Of a stretch of 64,000 nt of DNA, positions 1 to 8,937 are shown piece by piece. The notes under the pieces were generated by a model. It saw nothing but the letters and a program-made list of their open reading frames with translations, searched no databases and was not told where the DNA came from. The DNA comes from Caproiciproducens sp. NJN-50. Its GTDB lineage: Bacteria; Bacillota; Clostridia; Oscillospirales; Acutalibacteraceae. The stretch is from the NCBI RefSeq assembly GCF_004103755.1, contig NZ_CP035283.1, positions 2,790,001 through 2,854,000 of the forward strand, written 5' to 3'. Numbering within the stretch: position 1 is the first letter of the stretch; the number at the start of each line of letters is the position of its first letter. The translations under genes and the position numbers were made by a program.

Positions 1-22
1 TTCCGCTGATTTTCGATTTTAC

Positions 23-2476
23 TCAAAAGATCGGGTAGTCCTGCCCGCCGTCGTGAAAATACTTTGCCCCGATTCCGGACTGCGCAACGTATTCCTGGAG
101 ATTCTTTTTCATCTGCGTGAGAAACGGGTCGTTTTTTCCATAATCAGAGAGCATCTTTTTCGCGGTGCCGCTGTGCGGGGCGCAAAAATCGCGGATGGAA
201 TCCGCAAAATAGGAGCCGTCCTTCGCATAGGTATGGCCGTCCGGCTTCCAGGACGTCCCGTCTTTTAAAAAACGGAGCTCCATTGGCATCTTGCTGCCGC
301 TGACCGGATTCAGGGCGTCCCCGTCCAGCTCATATTCCTCAGAGAGGACGGTGGCAAAAACCCGCAGCCCGCCGTTTTCTTCAAAGCTGCCGTAGATCAC
401 CGGAGCGCTGACGACCACATTCCCGGAAGCGTAGGGTTCCGAATAAAATGTTCCGAGCGCCTGATAAACGGCGCTTTCCACCGCGTCGTCCGTATGATGC
501 GTGTAGGCCGGCAGCATCGTTTGCCGGTCGTTGAACTCCTCTTGTGCCTTTTTCAGGGCTTCTTCGGCCTCACTGACTTTTTTCCGCTGTTCGGACAAAT
601 CCGCAGCTCCGCTTTTTGTCCGGTCTTCCAGCTCCGCCTGTGCCTGCTTTAAAGTCTCCTGCGCCCGTGCGATTTGCTCCCGAAGCTCCGACAAACCCGA
701 TTTCGAGCCGCTGCTTCCCGAGGCTGCTCCCGCAGATTCCAGGTTCTGCATCAGCGGGTAGGAATTTTCAATCGTAATCAGCGCGCTCCCGTCTTTGGAG
801 AGCGCATATCGCTTGTTTTCCCGGGGGCTCTGATTGGATTCGGCCTGGTTGAAAAGATAGCAGTCCGCACCGCCGAATTTCTGCTCCCTGAGGATCATCA
901 GCTGCACGGAAGCGCCCAATCGTTTCCCCAGTGCGGTCCAGGCTTCGTCGGCGGTAAGAAGGCCGCTGATCTCACGTCCGTTGATTTTTGTAAAATCTTC
1001 CGCGCCGCGGCCGTTGAGCTCCAGTAAGAATTTTTCCATTTCGCTCTCGCCCTGTGAAAGCATTCTCACATCCGTCTGCTCAAGCTTCATTGCCTGCTCC
1101 TGCGTATAGGTGAAAGTCATCTCATAATCGGGCCCGGTAACCTGAAAGGTGACCCGGCCGACATTCTGGATCAGGCTGAGCAGGAGCATCGCGTTGCGGT
1201 ATGCCCAGGCCAGATCCGCCTGAGAGAGGGTCTGGTCGCTCCGCGCCGTATAGCTGACTGTCAGCCCATACGGTTCGGCGCTTGTCTGAAGAAACATCTC
1301 CTTCTGCGACAACCCGTCGGGCAGAGGCGGCAGCGCGCCGAGCACTCTTCCGACCGCGCTGGCATCGCCGATATACTCCGTGCGGGTCTGAAGCAGCTTC
1401 CGGGCAAGAGGCTCCTGCTGAGCCAGGTTTCCTTTCCAGCCGGACGACGGCGTCCCATAGGCGATAAACGCGCCGCAGGCGGCCGTCAGGGCAAGGACGA
1501 TGCACAGTGCCGCCGCTCCGCGGCGCTTCTTCTTTGTATCCAGAATCATTTCAAGACGGCGTTTCAGTTCTTTTTTTCCGCTGCCGAAGCAGGTGGAGAG
1601 TACCGACCGGCGCAGGATACCCTTCTGTGCAACGGAAAGGACGGCGCGGCCGTATTCCGCCCGAAACGCGGGCTTTGCCCCCCGGAGCGCAACCTCATCG
1701 CAGGAGAGCTCCAGATCCCGATTTACTTCCCGCGCCATCAGCCAGACGAGCGGGTTGAACCAATGGACAGCGCAGACGACGGCCAAAAGCAGTTTGTACC
1801 ACAGATCCCGCCGATGAAAGTGCGTCAGTTCGTGCCGGAAAACCGCGCGGAGCTCTCCGACGGAGAACGAATCGTGCGGAAGAAGCAGGGCCGGATGGAA
1901 CAGCCCGATCATCATTGGGCTGTTCTCTTTTTTGCATCGCATCAGGCGGGGGCCCTTTTCGATCCCGGCCGCGGCACATTCCTCCCGGAACAGACGCAAA
2001 ACTTCACCGTCGGGCTCCGCTTTGCTCCAGCGCAAGAGCCTTCTTCGGAGGAATACGCTGGAGCTCACCGTCCATAACAGGCAGCCGGCAGCGCCCGCCG
2101 CCCATGTCATGGCAAGCAAAGTCCCAAGCGGAACCTCGCCTGCTCCCTCCTGCTGCGGGACGGATTCGGCCTTCTCCCTGTACGCTCCCCTGTCCTTTTC
2201 AGAAACCGTGTCCGGCACGGAAACGGCACTTTGCGGCGCGGGGGCCGCAAGCGTGAAAGTTTGTTGCGGCGCGGGGATCGCGATGACCGGCGACGGCGCT
2301 TCGAAATGGACCGGGACCAGCAGCCGCACAGCGAGCGCCAGCCAGACCCAGTACTTCCACTGGGCGGCGTAGGTTTTCCGGACTGCCCTGCCCGCGAGAA
2401 GCAGGGCCAGAATCAAGGCGGAAGCCCCTATTGAAATTTCCGCGAAGTTTCCCGCAAGGCGGATCAGCAGGTTCAT
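23..2476 (-). CDS. BlaR1/MecR1-like M56 membrane metallopeptidase sensor
   Basis: Predicted membrane-bound zinc protease that senses an outside signal and inactivates its partner repressor, as BlaR1 does for BlaI. Hydrophobic segments lie near residues 10-29, 42-56, 117-142, 225-245 and about 320-335. The zinc motif HELTH is at 215-219, and the downstream segment ending LSCDE supplies the third ligand, as in peptidase family M56. The C-terminal half is not a penicillin-binding transpeptidase domain: a YIGDASAVG stretch resembles the DUF4825 sensor region, followed by a charged Glu/Lys/Gln coiled coil and a tail of unknown type. The ATG start is chosen because it overlaps the blaI-like stop as ATGA; a longer reading frame has no support. 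The signal sensed is unknown and need not be a beta-lactam. Confidence 0.88.
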   Translation of the reverse strand: MNLLIRLAGNFAEISIGASALILALLLAGRAVRKTYAAQWKYWVWLALAVRLLVPVHFEAPSPVIAIPAPQQTFTLAAPAPQSAVSVPDTVSEKDRGAYREKAESVPQQEGAGEVPLGTLLAMTWAAGAAGCLLWTVSSSVFLRRRLLRWSKAEPDGEVLRLFREECAAAGIEKGPRLMRCKKENSPMMIGLFHPALLLPHDSFSVGELRAVFRHELTHFHRRDLWYKLLLAVVCAVHWFNPLVWLMAREVNRDLELSCDEVALRGAKPAFRAEYGRAVLSVAQKGILRRSVLSTCFGSGKKELKRRLEMILDTKKKRRGAAALCIVLALTAACGAFIAYGTPSSGWKGNLAQQEPLARKLLQTRTEYIGDASAVGRVLGALPPLPDGLSQKEMFLQTSAEPYGLTVSYTARSDQTLSQADLAWAYRNAMLLLSLIQNVGRVTFQVTGPDYEMTFTYTQEQAMKLEQTDVRMLSQGESEMEKFLLELNGRGAEDFTKINGREISGLLTADEAWTALGKRLGASVQLMILREQKFGGADCYLFNQAESNQSPRENKRYALSKDGSALITIENSYPLMQNLESAGAASGSSGSKSGLSELREQIARAQETLKQAQAELEDRTKSGAADLSEQRKKVSEAEEALKKAQEEFNDRQTMLPAYTHHTDDAVESAVYQALGTFYSEPYASGNVVVSAPVIYGSFEENGGLRVFATVLSEEYELDGDALNPVSGSKMPMELRFLKDGTSWKPDGHTYAKDGSYFADSIRDFCAPHSGTAKKMLSDYGKNDPFLTQMKKNLQEYVAQSGIGAKYFHDGGQDYPIF

Positions 2477-2859
2477 GGCTCCGCCGTCCTTTCTTCCAGA
2501 AAAGCCCGCAGGTCCTCCAGATCCTCTTCCGTAATCGAATGGCTGTCGTACAGTGACGCGACCAGCCTCGTCACGGAATTGCCGTTCAGCTTTTCCAGAA
2601 CGCTCCGGTTTTCGTCCGCCAGATATTCCTCTTCCCCGACCAGCGGCGTATAACAGCGGTTCTTCCCCCGCTTCTCGCTGGTCAGAAAGCCGCGCGCAAT
2701 CAGCCGGTTCAAAAGGGTTTGAAGCGCGGAAACATTCCACGGTTTTTCACGCTCCAGCATTTCGCGGACGCGGGCGGTAGCGACCGGATACCCGCCGCAG
2801 TTCCAGACGGCCTGCATTACTTTGAGTTCGGTTCCGGGCAGCCGGGTAAATCGACGCAT
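2473..2859 (-). CDS. BlaI/MecI-family transcriptional repressor
   Basis: Small winged-helix repressor of 128 residues, the usual family length. It opens with the LPGTELKVMQAVW segment typical of BlaI, followed by a recognition region near NVSALQTLLNRLIARGFL and a C-terminal dimerisation region that BlaR1-type proteases cleave. It is co-transcribed with the M56 sensor through an ATGA overlap. The promoter immediately upstream contains two TACA-N2-TGTA boxes, the known BlaI/MecI operator type, so autoregulation is expected. A second copy of this operator lies before the acyl-CoA dehydrogenase gene, suggesting a wider regulon. Confidence 0.92.
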   Translation of the reverse strand: MRRFTRLPGTELKVMQAVWNCGGYPVATARVREMLEREKPWNVSALQTLLNRLIARGFLTSEKRGKNRCYTPLVGEEEYLADENRSVLEKLNGNSVTRLVASLYDSHSITEEDLEDLRAFLEERTAEP

Positions 2860-2870
2860 GGCGTAAGCAA

Positions 2871-2924
2871 CTCCTACAACTGTAATATATTATATATCTT
2901 ACAATTGTAGGAGTCGTTTGTCAA
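2871..2924 (-). promoter_or_regulatory. blaI-blaR1 promoter with paired BlaI-type operators
   Basis: On the minus strand there is a -35 TTGACA (2919-2924), a 17-bp spacer and a -10 TAAGAT (2896-2901). Two boxes, TACAATTGTA (2900-2909) and TACAACTGTA (2875-2884), lie 25 bp apart centre to centre. They sit in a larger inverted repeat whose ends are CTCCTACAA (2871-2879) and TTGTAGGAG (2905-2913). One box overlaps the spacer and -10, so binding would block RNA polymerase. Confidence 0.82.
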
Positions 2925-3028
2925 GTTTTTTCAAATCGCCCGCCGCCCCGCCATCCGAAAGCACCGGGGCCTTTCCTGCTCCCGCAAGGAAATCGCGGAG
3001 CTGCCCATAAATATTCTCGGCAACGGTA

Positions 3029-3919
3029 TCAGATTTTCCACTCTAGGACGCCGCGGTTGAGAACAGCCTTGCCGGTGTTTTTGTCCACAAAGCGGAAATA
3101 AAGCTGGCCGTCCTTCATCTTCCAGCCCTGCAGCCGGACCGGAGTGCCGGGCAACAGCGGGCTGCTCATCTGCGCGGCCATGTGGGTGAGGCGCTCCGGC
3201 TCGCCGGGGACCAGCTCGCCAATGGCCATCCGGCAGGCAAAGCCGAAGGAGCACAGGCCCTGCATGATAGGCTGGTCGAACTTCATGTTCCTGGCATACT
3301 CGGGATCCACATGGATCAGGTTGGTGTCGCCGGTCAGGCGATAGAGCAGGTTCTGCACGGGGCTCACATAGTCGTCCACAGTAAAGTCGGGATCCCTCTC
3401 GGGGATGACGACGCTGCTTTTGGGCATGGGGTTGCCGCCGAAGCCGCCGGCCTCATGGAAGAAGGTGGAGGAATAGTTGGTGCATACCAGATTGCCGGCC
3501 TCGTCGCGGACGTCGATCCTGGTCTTTACCACAGCGCCGCGGCCCTCGCCGCGGTCATACACGTCCACGATCTCATCCTGCCACTGGAAGGTGCCCTTGA
3601 TGGGGTCGATGGGACGATACCAGAAGATCTCGTGGTCCATGTTCAGGAATGCGATGGTGGGCTTGATGATCTCATCCGCCAGCATGGAAGCGGGCAGAGG
3701 CATCCACTGGCGGGGGCGGACATTGACGGTGCCCCAATAGGGGACGGCGCCGTAGGTGGGAATCGCCTTTATGTATTTCTCATAGGTGTACGTCAGGTCC
3801 TCCCTGTGGGCCCCGACGGCCAAGGCATAGAGCGCGATATCGCGCCAGTTGTACTCCATGTAGCGGGGCTCCATCTTTTTGCCGACCAGGACCTCCGCAA
3901 GATTGATGGAATGGTCCAT
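3029..3919 (-). CDS. MaoC-family (R)-specific 2-enoyl-CoA hydratase (hydratase 2 type)
   Basis: Double hot-dog protein of 296 residues that would hydrate trans-2-enoyl-CoA to (R)-3-hydroxyacyl-CoA. The N-terminal fold carries YNWRDIALYALAVGA, typical of peroxisomal-type hydratase 2. The C-terminal fold carries the catalytic Asp/His motif within GDTNLIHVDPEYA, followed by FDQPIMQGLCSFG. It lies 84 bp downstream of the acyl-CoA dehydrogenase on the same strand, so dehydrogenation and hydration would be consecutive steps on one acyl-CoA. An AGAGG sequence precedes the ATG. The physiological acyl group is not evident. Confidence 0.88.
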   Translation of the reverse strand: MDHSINLAEVLVGKKMEPRYMEYNWRDIALYALAVGAHREDLTYTYEKYIKAIPTYGAVPYWGTVNVRPRQWMPLPASMLADEIIKPTIAFLNMDHEIFWYRPIDPIKGTFQWQDEIVDVYDRGEGRGAVVKTRIDVRDEAGNLVCTNYSSTFFHEAGGFGGNPMPKSSVVIPERDPDFTVDDYVSPVQNLLYRLTGDTNLIHVDPEYARNMKFDQPIMQGLCSFGFACRMAIGELVPGEPERLTHMAAQMSSPLLPGTPVRLQGWKMKDGQLYFRFVDKNTGKAVLNRGVLEWKI

Positions 3920-3966
3920 AACGATTCATCCTCTCAAATAAAATGTTTTTGGTAAGAACCATAACG

Positions 3967-3987
3967 CACAGCGGGATAGCCGCTGTG
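3967..3987 (-). other. Intercistronic stem-loop between acyl-CoA dehydrogenase and maoC
   Basis: Perfect 8-bp arms (CACAGCGG and CCGCTGTG) around a 5-nt loop sit in the 84-bp gap. There is no T-tract in the direction of transcription, so it is more likely an mRNA-stabilising or attenuating element than a full terminator. Confidence 0.45.
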
Positions 3988-4003
3988 GTTCCCTGGCAAA
4001 CGC

Positions 4004-5149
<1,146 letters not shown>

Positions 5150-5230
5150 AAACAATTCCTCCCAAATCAGTTTTTCGCATATAAGGTTAAAGTTGAGGAT
5201 CCCTCCAGCCAGGTAAAACAGCGCGTGATG

Positions 5231-5292
5231 CGAGAAGCCCCTATAATTGTAAAATATAAACATATTTTACAATTATAGGGGCTTCTCGTCAA
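5231..5292 (-). promoter_or_regulatory. Promoter and 58-bp perfect dyad operator of the acyl-CoA dehydrogenase-maoC operon
   Basis: Minus-strand -35 TTGACG (5287-5292), 17-bp spacer, -10 TAAAAT (5264-5269). The region is a perfect inverted repeat with 27-bp arms (5231-5257 and 5262-5288) and a 4-bp centre. Inside are TATAATTGTA (5242-5251) and TACAATTATA (5268-5277), 26 bp apart. The distance from the -35 hexamer to the first box is the same as in the blaI promoter, which argues for the same repressor. Confidence 0.75.
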
Positions 5293-5314
5293 GCTTTTTT
5301 TTAAATTCCGCTCC

Positions 5315-6076
5315 TTACAGTTTTGGACCCGTTTTCCGTCTCTGCATGTGATAGGCGATTCGCGCAACCGCCGCCTGCGGAAGAAACCGTTCCCCAAACA
5401 AAGCGGCCTTCATCTGAAATCCGGGCACGATCACGGTTTTGCGCGCGAACATTTTGTCAAGCGCGTAACGCGCGACATACTCGCTTGAACGCCCTTTTAC
5501 GCTGAAACGCACGTCGGCGACGGAGTCGAATTCCGTCCGTACCGGTCCCGGACAAAGCGCTCCGATGTAAACATGGCCGCCGTCGCGGCGCAGCTCCTCC
5601 GCGAGCGCCTGCGTCAGTCGCAGGACATAGGCTTTGGAGGCATAGTAGCTGGAGAGCAGCGGCCCCGGCTGAAACGCGGCCAAGGAAGCCACGTTCAGAA
5701 TATATCCTGAACCGCGCTTCTTGAAATCCCTGTAAAACAGCTTCGTCAGGATATGGACGGCCCGGATATTGACATTGATCAGATTCAACTCCCTCTCCAG
5801 GTCCGTCTCGTCAAACGGCCCGAACACGCCGAATCCGGCACAGTTGATCAGAATGTCGATGCGGTCGCCGCAAACCTGCCGGTACAGGTCATAGCACTGG
5901 TCTTTGCGGGACAGGTCCACCCCAACGACGCTCACATGCGTATTCAGTTTCCGCGCGAGTTCTTCCATCCGGGGAACGCGCCGGGCGGCAAGGACCAGAT
6001 CGAACCCCCGGCGGCTGAGTTCGCGCGCAAAGTCCCTGCCGATGCCGGAGCTTGCGCCCGTGACCAATGCCTTCAT
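5315..6076 (-). CDS. Short-chain dehydrogenase/reductase
   Basis: Classical SDR of 253 residues with the NAD(P)-binding motif TGASSGIG at residues 6-13, the structural NCAG motif near residue 90, and the catalytic YYASKAY segment. The C-terminus ends basic, as in DltE/YqjQ-like housekeeping SDRs. Its start overlaps the stop of the thpR-like gene as ATGA, so the two are translationally coupled. The substrate cannot be told from sequence. Confidence 0.85.
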   Translation of the reverse strand: MKALVTGASSGIGRDFARELSRRGFDLVLAARRVPRMEELARKLNTHVSVVGVDLSRKDQCYDLYRQVCGDRIDILINCAGFGVFGPFDETDLERELNLINVNIRAVHILTKLFYRDFKKRGSGYILNVASLAAFQPGPLLSSYYASKAYVLRLTQALAEELRRDGGHVYIGALCPGPVRTEFDSVADVRFSVKGRSSEYVARYALDKMFARKTVIVPGFQMKAALFGERFLPQAAVARIAYHMQRRKTGPKL

Positions 6077-6618
6077 TTTGTCCCCTCCCCCTGGATCGCT
6101 TTTTCATAGACAGGCGTATAACGCAGCTTCCCGCCGGGACGCTCCGACTGATACAGGGTGAATTTTTCCACCGGCATTTTCATGGCGGGCACGACAAAAG
6201 CTCCATGATCGTATTCCCGTTTTAAGACCGCCTGCCGCGCCAACGTCAGATGAGGGCGGAATCCGCGTCTCTCCAGAGTGAGCCCGCGGTTTCGCAATTG
6301 AGCACTCAACTGGCGATGAAGGGAAACCAAAGGCTCTGAACGTTCCACGCCGGCCCAGAAGATATCTCCGCCTTCCCTGCGGAAATAGCCAAATCCGCCG
6401 ACGTGCAGAGGGAACGGCAAAACGCTGACGGCATCCATTGACTCCCGCACCAGCCCCGCTTTTTCCGCAGGGATTTCGCCCAGAAAGACAAGGGTCAGGT
6501 GCAGATTCTCGATTTGCGTGAATCTTCCGCTTTCACAGCAGGGCCGCAGCCTTTGAATCACTTCTTCCAGGGTTCCCCTGATTTCCGGGCTCAGCGCAAC
6601 GGCAATGAACAGACGCGT
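6073..6618 (-). CDS. thpR: RNA 2',3'-cyclic phosphodiesterase (2H family), probable ACG start
   Basis: 2H phosphoesterase of the 2'-5' RNA ligase/ThpR group, with both catalytic motifs visible: HLTLVF and, about 80 residues on, HLTLAR. These enzymes open 2',3'-cyclic phosphates on RNA ends. The reading frame continues upstream to TTG/ATG codons at 6672-6675, but those lack a ribosome-binding site and lie upstream of a TGATATAAT-type -10 (6653-6658). A strong GGAGGTGG lies 4 nt before an in-frame ACG whose next codons give the family's usual RLFIAV beginning. I therefore place the start at that ACG (181 aa, normal length). The alternative is a base change from ATG. The downstream SDR overlaps it. 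Confidence 0.8.
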   Translation of the reverse strand, partial: TRLFIAVALSPEIRGTLEEVIQRLRPCCESGRFTQIENLHLTLVFLGEIPAEKAGLVRESMDAVSVLPFPLHVGGFGYFRREGGDIFWAGVERSEPLVSLHRQLSAQLRNRGLTLERRGFRPHLTLARQAVLKREYDHGAFVVPAMKMPVEKFTLYQSERPGGKLRYTPVYEKAIQGEGTK

Positions 6619-6707
6619 AAAACCACCTCCACTTACAGCACGTCTTTTTTTTATTATATCACAATCCTGCATCAATTTTAATCACGAAGTCACGCAATTT
6701 TTTATGA

Positions 6708-6742
6708 ACAGAAGCGGCGCGGGAATCCCGCGCCGCTTCTGT
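6708..6742. other. GC-rich stem-loop between the small ORF and thpR
   Basis: About 17-bp complementary arms (ACAGAAGCGGCGCGGGA and its complement) with almost no loop, ending at the stop codon of the small ORF downstream of aspA. Neither strand has a proper T-tract next to it. It could still separate the aspA transcript from thpR. Confidence 0.5.
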
Positions 6743-6915
6743 CAGATATGATTCCGCCAATTGCAGCCTTTGCCGCACCCGGGAACAAAGCGGTCCGGCC
6801 GGCAAACCTTTTCATCCGGAGCCCTCGGGCGCCTTACCGCCCGGTCCCGGCGGTCCGGCCAGCGGTTGACGCGGCCTTCCTCCAGATAAACAAGCTCGTT
6901 TCCAAGATAGTTCAT
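6742..6915 (-). CDS. Small hypothetical protein downstream of aspA (57 aa)
   Basis: A 57-codon ORF begins 10 bp after the aspA stop and is preceded by GAGGAGG with 6-nt spacing, as good as the signal of most genes here. The product opens MNYLGNELVYLEEGRVNRWP, is rich in Arg, Asp and Pro, and has three Cys near the C-terminus (VC, GCG, GCN). I recognise no family. Support is position and ribosome-binding site only; the Arg/Pro richness could simply reflect GC-rich non-coding sequence. Confidence 0.4.
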   Translation of the reverse strand: MNYLGNELVYLEEGRVNRWPDRRDRAVRRPRAPDEKVCRPDRFVPGCGKGCNWRNHI

Positions 6916-6925
6916 AGCCGCCTCC

Positions 6926-8341
6926 TCAGACGGAAATCCTTCCTACATTCAGAATCTGGGCGGAACCCGTCATTGCGGCGGGGTCGAGAATCGCTTTCAG
7001 CTTCTCTCCGCTCAGGACCTTCCTGCTTTCCACCAGTTTCAGCACCGGCACGCCAGTTCTCAGCGATTCTTTCGCAAGCTCCGCCGACTTGGCGTACCCG
7101 ATATAGGGGCAGAGTGCGGTGATGACCCCAACGCTTTCCTCCAGGTGCCTGCGGCAGATATCGCGGTTTGCCGTGATTCCGGCCACACAGTTGTCCACCA
7201 GGGTTTTTACCGCTCCCGCAAGGCTTCTGGCGGATTCAAACAGACTATAGAACAGCACCGGTTCGAAGGCGTTGAGTTCCAACTGGCCCGCTTCCGCGGC
7301 GAGGACCGCCGTACTGTCATTGCCGATAATCCGGAACGCCACCTGGGAAACGACTTCCGGAATCACCGGATTGACTTTCCCCGGCATGATGGAGGAGCCG
7401 TTCTGCCGTGCGGGAAGATTGATTTCCATCAGGCCGGTCCTCGGCCCGCTGGAAAGGAGCCTGAAATCATTTGCCATTTTGGACAGATTCACCGCGCAGG
7501 TTTTCATTGCGCCGGACACCGCCACAAACCCGTCAAGATTTTGCGTGCCGTCAATCAGGTTTTCCGCCTGCACCAGCTTAAAGCCGCAGATTTTTTGAAG
7601 ATTCGCCGTAATATTATACAGATAGGCCGGAGCCGCATTGACCGAAGTCCCGATCGCCGTGCCGCCCATGTTGACGCTGCGCAATTCGTCCTGCACCTTC
7701 TGCAAACGGGCGATATCCCGCTTGACCGCCGCGGCCCAAGCTCCGAATTCCTGGCCCAGGCGGATCGGGACGGCATCCTGCAGCTGAGTGCGCCCCATTT
7801 TCAGCACATCGTCAAATTCCGCTTCCTTCTTCCCGAGCGCCTCCGCCAGGCGTTCCATCTGGCGAAGCGCCTCCGGGATCAGCCTCAGCATTGTCAGCTT
7901 TCCCGCCGTCGGAAAAACGTCGTTTGTCGACTGCGACATATTGACGTGGTCGTTTGGGTGGACGATGGAATAATCCCCCCTTTCTCCGCCGAGAAGCTCG
8001 ATCGCCCGGTTGGCGATCACCTCGTTTGCGTTCATATTGGCGGACGTTCCGGCGCCGCCCTGAATCGGATCTACAATAAACTGACTGTGCAGACGCCCCG
8101 CAATGACCTCATCGCACGCCGCAATAACCGCGTTCGCAACAGAGGCCTTCAGATCCCCCGCGTTCCGGTTCGTCACCGCGGCGGCTTTTTTAATCTGCGC
8201 CAGCGAAACAATAAAATACGGATCCATGTGCCTGCCGGTAATCTTGAAATTGTTTCTGGCCCGCAGCGCCTGGATCCCGTAATAGGCTCCCGCGGGAACT
8301 TTCAGACTTCCTACGGAATCCGTCTCTGTTCTCGTTTTCAT
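6926..8341 (-). CDS. aspA: Aspartate ammonia-lyase
   Basis: Enzyme of the fumarase/aspartase superfamily that reversibly splits L-aspartate into fumarate and ammonia. The 471-residue length is normal. It opens RTETDSVGSLKVPAGAYYGIQ, has the GGAGTSANMNANEV and HPNDHVNMSQSTND substrate-binding segments, and has the signature loop GSSIMPGKVNP that closes over the active site. The fumarase alternative is less likely because the N-terminal region follows aspartases. It is transcribed away from the Lrp/AsnC-type regulator about 600 bp upstream, a natural candidate regulator for an amino-acid-degrading enzyme, though this is inference. Confidence 0.93.
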   Translation of the reverse strand: MKTRTETDSVGSLKVPAGAYYGIQALRARNNFKITGRHMDPYFIVSLAQIKKAAAVTNRNAGDLKASVANAVIAACDEVIAGRLHSQFIVDPIQGGAGTSANMNANEVIANRAIELLGGERGDYSIVHPNDHVNMSQSTNDVFPTAGKLTMLRLIPEALRQMERLAEALGKKEAEFDDVLKMGRTQLQDAVPIRLGQEFGAWAAAVKRDIARLQKVQDELRSVNMGGTAIGTSVNAAPAYLYNITANLQKICGFKLVQAENLIDGTQNLDGFVAVSGAMKTCAVNLSKMANDFRLLSSGPRTGLMEINLPARQNGSSIMPGKVNPVIPEVVSQVAFRIIGNDSTAVLAAEAGQLELNAFEPVLFYSLFESARSLAGAVKTLVDNCVAGITANRDICRRHLEESVGVITALCPYIGYAKSAELAKESLRTGVPVLKLVESRKVLSGEKLKAILDPAAMTGSAQILNVGRISV

Positions 8342-8628
8342 GTTTTTCGTGCCGCCTCATTTCGGACTTGACCTCATATCCCGATTTGTTTTGACGGAAG
8401 TACTTTAACATGTTCCGGAGGTTCCGTAAATAGCTTTCGCTCCTTTTCGTGATATTTTTATTTTTATGCGCGTTCTCTTTATGTAAGTAAGTTCGCCGTT
8501 CCGATACTTAATTTTGTTAAGTGCCCGGATCTTTCTTATTTTCACGCCTGCATCACCCGCTCCTGGAAAAGTATCCGGGCGCCGGACAACCTGAAAATAA
8601 ATAATTTTGCGTTTTTTCCTTTTCGGCA

Positions 8629-8720
8629 TTGAAAAAGGACTCACACTGTTTATAATAAAATAAAGTGCAAAGGGGCAAACCGTTGGTCTTTACGGTTTTT
8701 TCCTTTGCATTTTTTATTTT
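8629..8720 (+). ncRNA. Candidate small RNA 1 (promoter, long hairpin, T-tract)
   Basis: TTGAAA (8629-8634), 16-bp spacer, TATAAT (8651-8656), predicted start near 8663. A 17-position hairpin with one mismatch runs from GCAAAGGGG to CCTTTGC (8667-8708) and is followed by a T-rich tail. The predicted transcript is about 55 nt and has no ORF. A second unit of the same design lies 168 bp downstream. Confidence 0.45.
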
Positions 8721-8796
8721 CTTCCACTGTCACTGTGGCAAAAGAAGAATTGTAATTGGCGCGACAGAAAATAGGAAAAATATTTATTTTGCGCAC

Positions 8797-8884
8797 TTGA
8801 AAATATTTTAAAATGATTTATAATTAAATAAATTGCGAAGGGGCATGTCAGTTTAATTTTCTGGCTTGTTCCTTTTTTATTTTA
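8797..8884 (+). ncRNA. Candidate small RNA 2 (promoter, long hairpin, T-tract)
   Basis: TTGAAA (8797-8802), 16-bp spacer, TATAAT (8819-8824), then a 14-position hairpin (8838-8874) with one mismatch and a T-tract. It shares the TATAAT-xAAATAAAxTGCxAAGGGGCA order with unit 1, but the rest of the stem differs with compensating changes. It could instead form the leader of the Lrp-like gene 55 bp further on. Confidence 0.42.
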
Positions 8885-8937
8885 ATATCCCGCCTGTAAA
8901 TAATAAATAATGTTAATCTTTTATGAGGTGATGAATC

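Noticed and set aside
2931..3254. 107-codon minus-strand frame overlapping the 3' end of the MaoC gene
   Set aside because: Out-of-frame shadow of the MaoC gene running into the intergenic region, no ribosome-binding site.
6748..7122. Plus-strand frame opposite the 3' end of aspA
   Set aside because: Antisense to aspA and to the small ORF, no start signal, composition of a shadow frame.
8506..8522. ACTTAA-TTTTG-TTAAGT dyad in the aspA-lrp gap as a firm operator
   Set aside because: Short AT-rich dyads occur by chance in such sequence; not overlapping a convincing promoter.
8405..8644. 79-codon minus-strand frame upstream of aspA
   Set aside because: Lys/Arg-rich translation of AT-rich sequence, no ribosome-binding site, overlaps the first candidate small RNA promoter.
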